Assembly: GCA_963823515.1 (NCBI GenBank)
Contig: CAWGMB010000002.1
Coordinates: 496,001-560,000 of the forward strand
Direction: 5' to 3'
DNA from: Miltoncostaea sp963823515
GTDB lineage: Bacteria; Actinomycetota; Thermoleophilia; Miltoncostaeales; Miltoncostaeaceae
Length of the DNA: 64,000 bases
In this document: piece by piece, positions 58,093 to 64,000 of the stretch
Layout of the letters: every line of letters starts with the position of its first letter
Position numbering within the stretch: the stretch's first letter is position 1
Notes under the pieces: model-generated
Told to the model about the DNA's origin: nothing
The model's input: only the letters and a program-made list of their open reading frames with translations
Databases searched by the model: none
Position numbers and translations under genes: made by a program

Positions 58093-58098
58093 TAGCCT
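58093..58098 (+). promoter_or_regulatory. Likely -10 element (TAGCCT) of the second lysyl-oxidase-like gene
   Basis: TAGCCT, then TTGGTGC, then ATG 58106; seven-base gap. The rest of the 188-base gap before it shows no gene. Confidence 0.5.
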
Positions 58099-58105
58099 TT
58101 GGTGC

Positions 58106-59749
58106 ATGAAGACACCTCGCCGCAGTCTCGTACTGTCCCTCGTCGCGACAGCAGCCTCAGCAGCCGTCGCCCTGCCGTTCCTCGCGTCGTCGGCGCCGCC
58201 GGCGCTTCCGGACCTCGTGTCCGAGGCGCCGCAGCTCTCGACCGATCCGGCGTACAAGGCCTATCCGGTGCCCGCGCCCTACTGGGACGGTCGGCTGCTG
58301 CTGCGGTTCGACGGGTATGTCACGAACAGCGCGAGCGCCACGAGCGCGTTGGAGATCCGCGCCAAGAACCCCAACGCCCAGCTGGTGATGACCTCCGCCG
58401 AGCAGTGGGTCGGCACGTCGTCACCGGGCGTCGGAGGATCGAAGGCCGATTCGGCCGGCCTGCCGACGCCGCTCGTCCGCTTCGAGAACGCGGACGATCA
58501 CAACCACTATCACCTCAAGAACGCGGCCGAGTACACGCTGTGGAACAAGGAGAAGACGGTCCAGGTGGCCATTGCGCAGAAGACGGAGGCCGGCTTCTGC
58601 CTCGAGGACACGCTGTACGCGGGAGGGTCCGGTGGCCAGCAGTACAGCGCGAGCTCGAACGATTTCTGCTGGCAGGACGGCGCGCTGAATCCGGGGACTC
58701 TCGTGATGGGCATCTCCCCCGGGTACAAGGACCTCTACGGCGCGTACCTGACCTACCAGTGGGTCAACGTCTCCAACGTCCAGCCCGGTGAGTACAACCT
58801 CGCCTCCCGCGTGGACCCCGGCAACGTCATCCGCGAGAGCGACGAGACCAACAACGGCTACAAGTACCTGCCATACACGCTCGCGGGCTTCCTGGCGAAG
58901 CCGGTGGTCGTGCCCCAGTCGACCGGGACGCAGACGATCCCGCTCGACGCCCAGCAGTACGGCGCGCCTCCCGGGTCGCGGCGATTCCGCATCGTGACCC
59001 CGCCCCAGCACGGCACGCTCAACAAGAGCCCCGGGGGCACCTTCACCGACGCGCTCACCTACACCCCGAACCCCGGCTACAAGGGCTCGGACACCTTCAC
59101 CTACGCCGCGGTGACGAACGGCTGGGCCTACCCGACGACGCCCGCGCCCGCGGCCGTGACCATCTCCGGCACGACCCCCTCGGTCGCCGTCTCCGGAGCC
59201 CCCGCGAGCCTCCTCGTCGGCACGGGCGTCCAGCTGTCGGCCAACGTGGTCGGCGGCGCGCCCACCGTCACGTGGAGCGCGAGCGCCGGCGCGATCTCGC
59301 CGACCGGCCTCTACGTCGCGCCGAGCACGGTGCCGGCGGGCGGCCAGGTCACCGTCACGGCGACGAGCACCGAGAACGCGAGCTGGTCGGGTTCGGCGAC
59401 CATCGTCATCCAGCCCGCACCCGCCGCCAAGCCCGCCCCGGGCGCCCGTACCGCCGCCGCCGCACGCCCGAAGCCCCTGCTGTCGGCCCTCAGGATCCGG
59501 CACAGCAAGAACAAGCGGATCATCGTGTCGAGGGTCGCGACCGGCAAGAAGCGCGGCAAGATCCGCTTCACCGCCACCGTCGGCCGGAAGGTCGTCGGCC
59601 GCTGCACCGTGAAGGCCCGCGCCAACCGCGCGGTGGCCTGCAAGATCAAGCTGAATAGGCGGTACAACCTCAAGAAGGTCCGCGTCACGGCGAAGCTGAC
59701 CTTCGCCAAGAAGTCGGTCGTTCGCCGGGCGTTCGTGGTCAAGCGGTAG
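58106..59749 (+). CDS. Secreted lysyl-oxidase-like copper protein with Ig-like domains and Lys-rich tail
   Basis: The 547-residue protein starts at ATG 58106. Its signal peptide (SLVLSLVATAASAAVALPF) leads into a lysyl oxidase catalytic-type domain, about 35-260. Copper-binding HNHYH is His132/134/136. IAQKTEAGFCLEDT matches the segment carrying the Lys that becomes lysyl-tyrosylquinone (Lys159), and SPGYKDLYGAYLTYQW the partner Tyr (Tyr211). The domain closes with VNVSNVQPGEYNL and ESDETNNGYK. Next come a cadherin-like repeat (TPPQHGTLN, GYKGSDTFTY), a Big-type Ig domain (SGAPASLLVGTGVQLS) and a strongly basic tail with two Cys (RCTVKAR, ACKIKL). It probably oxidises lysyl or other amines outside the cell. 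Confidence 0.85.
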   Translation: MKTPRRSLVLSLVATAASAAVALPFLASSAPPALPDLVSEAPQLSTDPAYKAYPVPAPYWDGRLLLRFDGYVTNSASATSALEIRAKNPNAQLVMTSAEQWVGTSSPGVGGSKADSAGLPTPLVRFENADDHNHYHLKNAAEYTLWNKEKTVQVAIAQKTEAGFCLEDTLYAGGSGGQQYSASSNDFCWQDGALNPGTLVMGISPGYKDLYGAYLTYQWVNVSNVQPGEYNLASRVDPGNVIRESDETNNGYKYLPYTLAGFLAKPVVVPQSTGTQTIPLDAQQYGAPPGSRRFRIVTPPQHGTLNKSPGGTFTDALTYTPNPGYKGSDTFTYAAVTNGWAYPTTPAPAAVTISGTTPSVAVSGAPASLLVGTGVQLSANVVGGAPTVTWSASAGAISPTGLYVAPSTVPAGGQVTVTATSTENASWSGSATIVIQPAPAAKPAPGARTAAAARPKPLLSALRIRHSKNKRIIVSRVATGKKRGKIRFTATVGRKVVGRCTVKARANRAVACKIKLNRRYNLKKVRVTAKLTFAKKSVVRRAFVVKR

Positions 59750-59843
59750 CCCCCGGCGCACAACCCGGCGGCGGCGTGTGTTAGCGTCGCCGGGCTGTGC
59801 GCCGCGGGATCAGCGGCGTGAACGCGATCCCGGCGGGAGGCAC

Positions 59844-61454
59844 GTGGGCGAGGACACGGGCGGGGCAGACCAGGACGTCCGGATCACGGAATCCGGAATC
59901 CCGGTGGATCGCGTCTACGGCGAGCGTTCGATCGTGGACCTCGACCTGGGCGAGCGTCTGGGTGAGCCAGGGGCGTTCCCGTACACCCGCGGCGTGCATC
60001 CCACGATGTACCGCTCCAAGCCGTGGACGATGCGCCAGTACGCCGGCTTCGCCACGGCGGAGGAGACCAACGAGCGCTTCCGCTATCTCCTGGGCGCGGG
60101 GGCGCCCGGCCTGTCCACCGCCTTCGATCTGCCCACGCAGCTCGGGATGGACTCGGACGACGCGCTGGCCGCCGGTGAGGTCGGACGGGTCGGCGTCGCG
60201 ATCGACTCGGTGGAGGACATGGGCCGCCTGTTCGACGGCATCCCGCTTGGCGAGGTCTCGACCAGCATGACCATCAACGCCCCCGCGGCGGTGCTGCTGC
60301 TGCTGTACCAGCTGGTTGCCGAGGAGGGCGGGGCCGACCCCAGGGAGCTGCGCGGCACGATCCAGAACGACGTGCTCAAGGAGTACGTGGCGCGCGGCAA
60401 CTACATCTACCCGCCCGGACCCTCGATGCGGCTCACCACCGACACCTTCGCCTACTGCGACGCCGAGCTGCCGAAGTGGAACACGATCTCCATCAGCGGG
60501 TACCACATCCGCGAGGCCGGCTCGAGCGCCGTGCAGGAGGTGGCCTTCACGCTGGCCAACGGCATCGCCTACGTCGAGGCGGCGCTGGCCGCGGGTCTCG
60601 ACGTGAATCGCTTCGGCCCCCGCCTTTCGTTCTTCTTCAACGCGCACAACGACCTGATGGAGGAGGTCGCCAAGTTCCGGGCGGCCCGCTCCCTGTGGGC
60701 GCACATCATGCGCGACCGGTTCGGCGCCACCGAGCCCCGCGCGATGGCGCTGCGATTCCACGCTCAGACCGGCGGCAGCACCCTCACCGCCCAGCAGCCC
60801 CGCAACAACGTGGTCCGGGTCGCCCTGCAGGTACTCTCGGCCGCCCTCGGCGGGGCCCAGTCGATCCACTCGAACGGCTTCGACGAGGCCCTCGCGCTGC
60901 CCACCGAGGAGTCGGCGAAGCTCGCCCTGCGCACGCAACAGATCATCGCCTCCGAATCGGGCGTCCGCGACACGGTGGACCCCCTCGGCGGCAGCTACTA
61001 CCTCGAGAGCCTCACCGCCGGGATGGAGGAGCGGGCGCGTGCGCTGATCGCGCAGATCGACGCGAAGGGCGGTGCCGTGGAGTGCATCGAGTTCATGCGC
61101 GAGGCTATCGGCGACGCAGCTTTCCGCCACCACGAGGAGGTCACCTCGGGCGAGCGGATCGTGGTCGGCGTCAACAGCTTCCGTGAGGACGACGAGCAGC
61201 CGGTGTCGATCCATCGCATCGACCCGGCCATCGAGACCGACCAGGTGGAGCGGCTCCGCCGCCTGCGTGCGGCGCGCAACGCCAGCGAGGTCAACGCGCG
61301 CCTGTCGGACGTGCGCATCGCCGCGCGCGGGACGGCCAACCTGCTGCCCCCGATGCGCGAGGCGCTGCGCGCCCGGGCGACGGTGGGAGAGGTGTGCGGG
61401 GTGCTGCGCGAGGAGTACGGCGAGTACGACAAGGTCCAGGCGGCCCGCGGATGA
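59844..61454 (+). CDS. mcmA1: Methylmalonyl-CoA mutase large (substrate-binding) subunit
   Basis: There are 536 residues from GTG 59844, just behind GGGAGG; a TTG at 59778 is possible but atypical. The TIM-barrel signature is present: FPYTRGVHPTMYRSKPWTMRQYAGF, GLSTAFDLPTQLGMDSD, ISGYHIREAGSSAVQEVAFT and SFFFNAHND. LRFHAQTGGSTLTAQQPRNN and SIHSNGFDEALALPTE follow. The protein ends without the C-terminal cobalamin-binding domain, so a separate small subunit must exist elsewhere. Its stop overlaps pccB (ATGA). Confidence 0.93.
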   Translation: MGEDTGGADQDVRITESGIPVDRVYGERSIVDLDLGERLGEPGAFPYTRGVHPTMYRSKPWTMRQYAGFATAEETNERFRYLLGAGAPGLSTAFDLPTQLGMDSDDALAAGEVGRVGVAIDSVEDMGRLFDGIPLGEVSTSMTINAPAAVLLLLYQLVAEEGGADPRELRGTIQNDVLKEYVARGNYIYPPGPSMRLTTDTFAYCDAELPKWNTISISGYHIREAGSSAVQEVAFTLANGIAYVEAALAAGLDVNRFGPRLSFFFNAHNDLMEEVAKFRAARSLWAHIMRDRFGATEPRAMALRFHAQTGGSTLTAQQPRNNVVRVALQVLSAALGGAQSIHSNGFDEALALPTEESAKLALRTQQIIASESGVRDTVDPLGGSYYLESLTAGMEERARALIAQIDAKGGAVECIEFMREAIGDAAFRHHEEVTSGERIVVGVNSFREDDEQPVSIHRIDPAIETDQVERLRRLRAARNASEVNARLSDVRIAARGTANLLPPMREALRARATVGEVCGVLREEYGEYDKVQAARG

Positions 61455-63016
61455 GCAGCACCGAAGAGCGCCGCGAGCACCTCGCGCGGCTCCGCGAGGA
61501 CGCCCGGCACGCCGGCACCGAGGCGGCCGTCGCGCGCCAGCACGACCGGGGCAAGCTGACCGCCCGCGAGCGCATCGACCTGCTGCTCGACCCGGGCAGC
61601 TTCGTCGAGATGGACATGTTCACGCGCCACCGCGCCCACGGCTTCGGCCTGGAGGACACGCGGCCCTGGGGCGACGGCGTGGTGACCGGGCACGGCACCA
61701 TCGACGGGCGCACGGTCTTCCTCTTCAGCCAGGACTTCACGGTCTTCGGGGGGAGCCTCGGGGAGGTCTTCGCCGAGAAGATCGTCAAGGTGATGGACCT
61801 GGCCGTGAAGATGGGCTGCCCGTTCATCGGCATCAACGACTCGGGCGGGGCCCGCATCCAGGAGGGGGTCGTGAGCCTGGGCGGCTACGCCGACATCTTC
61901 TTCCGCAACGTCCGGGCGAGCGGGGTCATCCCTCAGATCTCACTGGTGATGGGCCCCTGCGCCGGCGGCGCCGTCTACAGCCCCGCGATCACCGACTTCA
62001 TCTTCATGGTGCGCGAGACGAGCCACATGTTCATCACGGGCCCCGAGGTCATCAAGACGGTGACCGGCGAGGACGTGACGATGGAGGAGCTCGGCGGCGC
62101 CCAGAGCCACGCGACGAGATCGGGCGTGTGCAGCTTCGCCGCCGACTCCGAGGAGGACTGCCTGGAGATGGTGCGCGAGCTCATGTCGTACCTGCCCCAG
62201 AACAACCTGGACTCACCGCCCTTCCTGCCCACGGCCGACCCCCCCGGCCGCGCGGCCCCGGAGCTGTCGACGATCATCCCGGACGTCCCCACCAAGCCCT
62301 ACGACATGACCGAGGTCATCGAGCTCGTCGTGGACGACGGCGACTTCCTCGAGGTGGCACCCCTCTACGCGCCGAACATCGTGATCGGCTACGCGCGGCT
62401 CGCCGGCAACGTCGTGGGCCTGGTGGGCAACCAACCCAAGGCCCTGGCGGGCGTGCTCGACATCGACGCGTCGATCAAGGCGGCGCGATTCGTGCGCTTC
62501 TGCGACGCGTTCAACATCCCGATCGTGACGCTCGTGGACGTGCCCGGGTTCCTGCCCGGCACGACCCAGGAGTACAACGGGATCATCCTCCACGGCGCCA
62601 AGCTGCTGTACGCGTACGCCGAGGCCACCGTCCCCAAGCTGACGGTGATCACGCGCAAAGCCTACGGCGGCGCCTACGACGTCATGGCCAGCAAGCACGT
62701 CGGCGCCGACTTCAACGCCGCCTGGCCCACCGCCGAGATCGCCGTGATGGGCGCCGAGGGGGCCGTGAACATCGTCTTCCGCCGCGAGCTGGTGGAGGCC
62801 GAGAAGGCCGGCGACGACGTGGCCGCCCGCCGCGCCCAGCTGATCGCCGACTACACCGACCGCTTCGCCAACCCGTACATCGCGGCCGAGCGCGGCTACG
62901 TCGACGATGTGATCGAGCCCGAGGAGACCCGGGCCTGGCTGATCCGCTCGCTCGAGGTGTCGCTGACCAAGCGCGAGCTGCGACCCAAGCGCAAGCACGG
63001 GAACATCCCGCTGTGA
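61451..63016 (+). CDS. pccB: Propionyl/acyl-CoA carboxylase beta (carboxyltransferase) subunit
   Basis: The 521-residue protein starts at ATG 61451. KLTARERIDLLLDPGSFVE, the first oxyanion hole INDSGGARIQEG, MGPCAGGAVYSPAITDF, LVDVPGFLPGTTQEYNGII with the second oxyanion hole, and RKAYGGAYDVMASKH identify the carboxyltransferase of the PCC/ACC type. It moves carboxyl from biotin to propionyl- or acetyl-CoA. Placement after the mutase indicates propionyl-CoA flow to succinyl-CoA. Confidence 0.94.
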   Translation: MSSTEERREHLARLREDARHAGTEAAVARQHDRGKLTARERIDLLLDPGSFVEMDMFTRHRAHGFGLEDTRPWGDGVVTGHGTIDGRTVFLFSQDFTVFGGSLGEVFAEKIVKVMDLAVKMGCPFIGINDSGGARIQEGVVSLGGYADIFFRNVRASGVIPQISLVMGPCAGGAVYSPAITDFIFMVRETSHMFITGPEVIKTVTGEDVTMEELGGAQSHATRSGVCSFAADSEEDCLEMVRELMSYLPQNNLDSPPFLPTADPPGRAAPELSTIIPDVPTKPYDMTEVIELVVDDGDFLEVAPLYAPNIVIGYARLAGNVVGLVGNQPKALAGVLDIDASIKAARFVRFCDAFNIPIVTLVDVPGFLPGTTQEYNGIILHGAKLLYAYAEATVPKLTVITRKAYGGAYDVMASKHVGADFNAAWPTAEIAVMGAEGAVNIVFRRELVEAEKAGDDVAARRAQLIADYTDRFANPYIAAERGYVDDVIEPEETRAWLIRSLEVSLTKRELRPKRKHGNIPL

Positions 63017-63236
63017 GCGCGGGGGTGCTGACGATCACGGCCGGGGGCACGCCCGGGCCGACGCAGCTGGCCGCCCTGTCGGCCGCGGCGACTGCGCTGA
63101 TCGAGGCGGAGCGCGCCGCGACCGGCGACCCGCGCCCGGCCGCCTACCGCTCGCGCTGGCGCCGGGCCGCGCTGATCGAGTCGAGCGTGGTGCCCGCCGA
63201 CCTGAAGGACGACCGAACCGCCTGGGGGGTCCACTA

Positions 63237-63237
<1 letters not shown>
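63013..63237 (+). CDS. Acyl-CoA carboxylase epsilon subunit
   Basis: The 74-residue protein starts at GTG 63013 overlapping pccB (GTGA). VLTITAGGTPGPTQLAALSAAATAL and the closing YRSRWRRAALIE are the actinobacterial epsilon-subunit pattern (beta strand, Pro-rich loop, helix, then W-x3-AR-type end). It tightens the alpha-beta complex. Its TAG shares a base with the next GTG. Confidence 0.85.

Positions 63238-64000
<763 letters not shown>

Overview
The window is uniformly GC-rich, almost gap-free, uses GTG starts heavily and carries several actinobacterial hallmarks: a 2-oxoglutarate dehydrogenase E1 fused to an E2-type acyltransferase, an acyl-CoA carboxylase epsilon subunit, an Lhr helicase near a Nei glycosylase, ClpS, an LCP wall-assembly protein and many apparently leaderless promoters. 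I infer a chromosomal segment of a high-GC actinobacterium, probably a deep branch such as Thermoleophilia; that placement rests on gene content only. I saw no rRNA, tRNA, CRISPR array, transposase or phage module.

Layout. 1-6.9 kb is the most disturbed part: two paralogous secreted PKD proteins with different C-terminal modules flank a universal stress protein, and between them lie decayed pieces of an FAD-dependent oxidoreductase and of a VOC dioxygenase whose intact relative sits at 5973-6857. 7.3-13.8 kb is a lipoate-centred operon (fused E2-E1 of 2-oxoglutarate dehydrogenase, lipoamide dehydrogenase, lipoate ligase-like protein). 13.8-18.2 kb holds a CapA-like protein, a benzoylformate decarboxylase-like ThDP enzyme, ClpS and a CHAP amidase. 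18.2-25.5 kb is a repair neighbourhood (Lhr, Nei) with a fructosamine kinase-like protein and a low-molecular-weight phosphatase. 25.5-36.0 kb contains a YihY membrane protein, a hydroxyisobutyrate dehydrogenase-like enzyme and the long leftward run metG-tatD-rsmA-ispE-(two small genes)-ppk1, followed by rsmI. 36.1-42.4 kb is envelope and potassium transport (LCP, KtrA/KtrB, FmdB-like, polysaccharide deacetylase, flippase-like protein, methyltransferase). 42.7-45.3 kb is a MarR-controlled quinone/hydroquinone-type operon. 45.3-48.7 kb is an arsenic island (ArsC, aquaglyceroporin, ArsR, ArsM) next to a CDF metal exporter. 48.8-56.1 kb holds a broken response regulator, the principal-type sigma factor, FolE2, an orphan ATP-grasp protein, an ACT protein with peptide deformylase, and MoaD/MoaE. 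56.2-59.7 kb contains two secreted lysyl-oxidase-like proteins, one frameshifted. 59.8-64 kb is a propionyl-CoA/methylmalonyl-CoA cluster that runs off the end.

The observations most worth following are the lysyl-oxidase-like pair with lysine-rich tails, the fused two-lipoyl E2-E1 protein, the PKD pair with swapped C-terminal modules (one a triplicated 31-residue repeat), the recurring TANNNT-N6/7-start-codon promoter arrangement, and three or four genes whose conserved N-terminus has no ATG, GTG or TTG in front of it.
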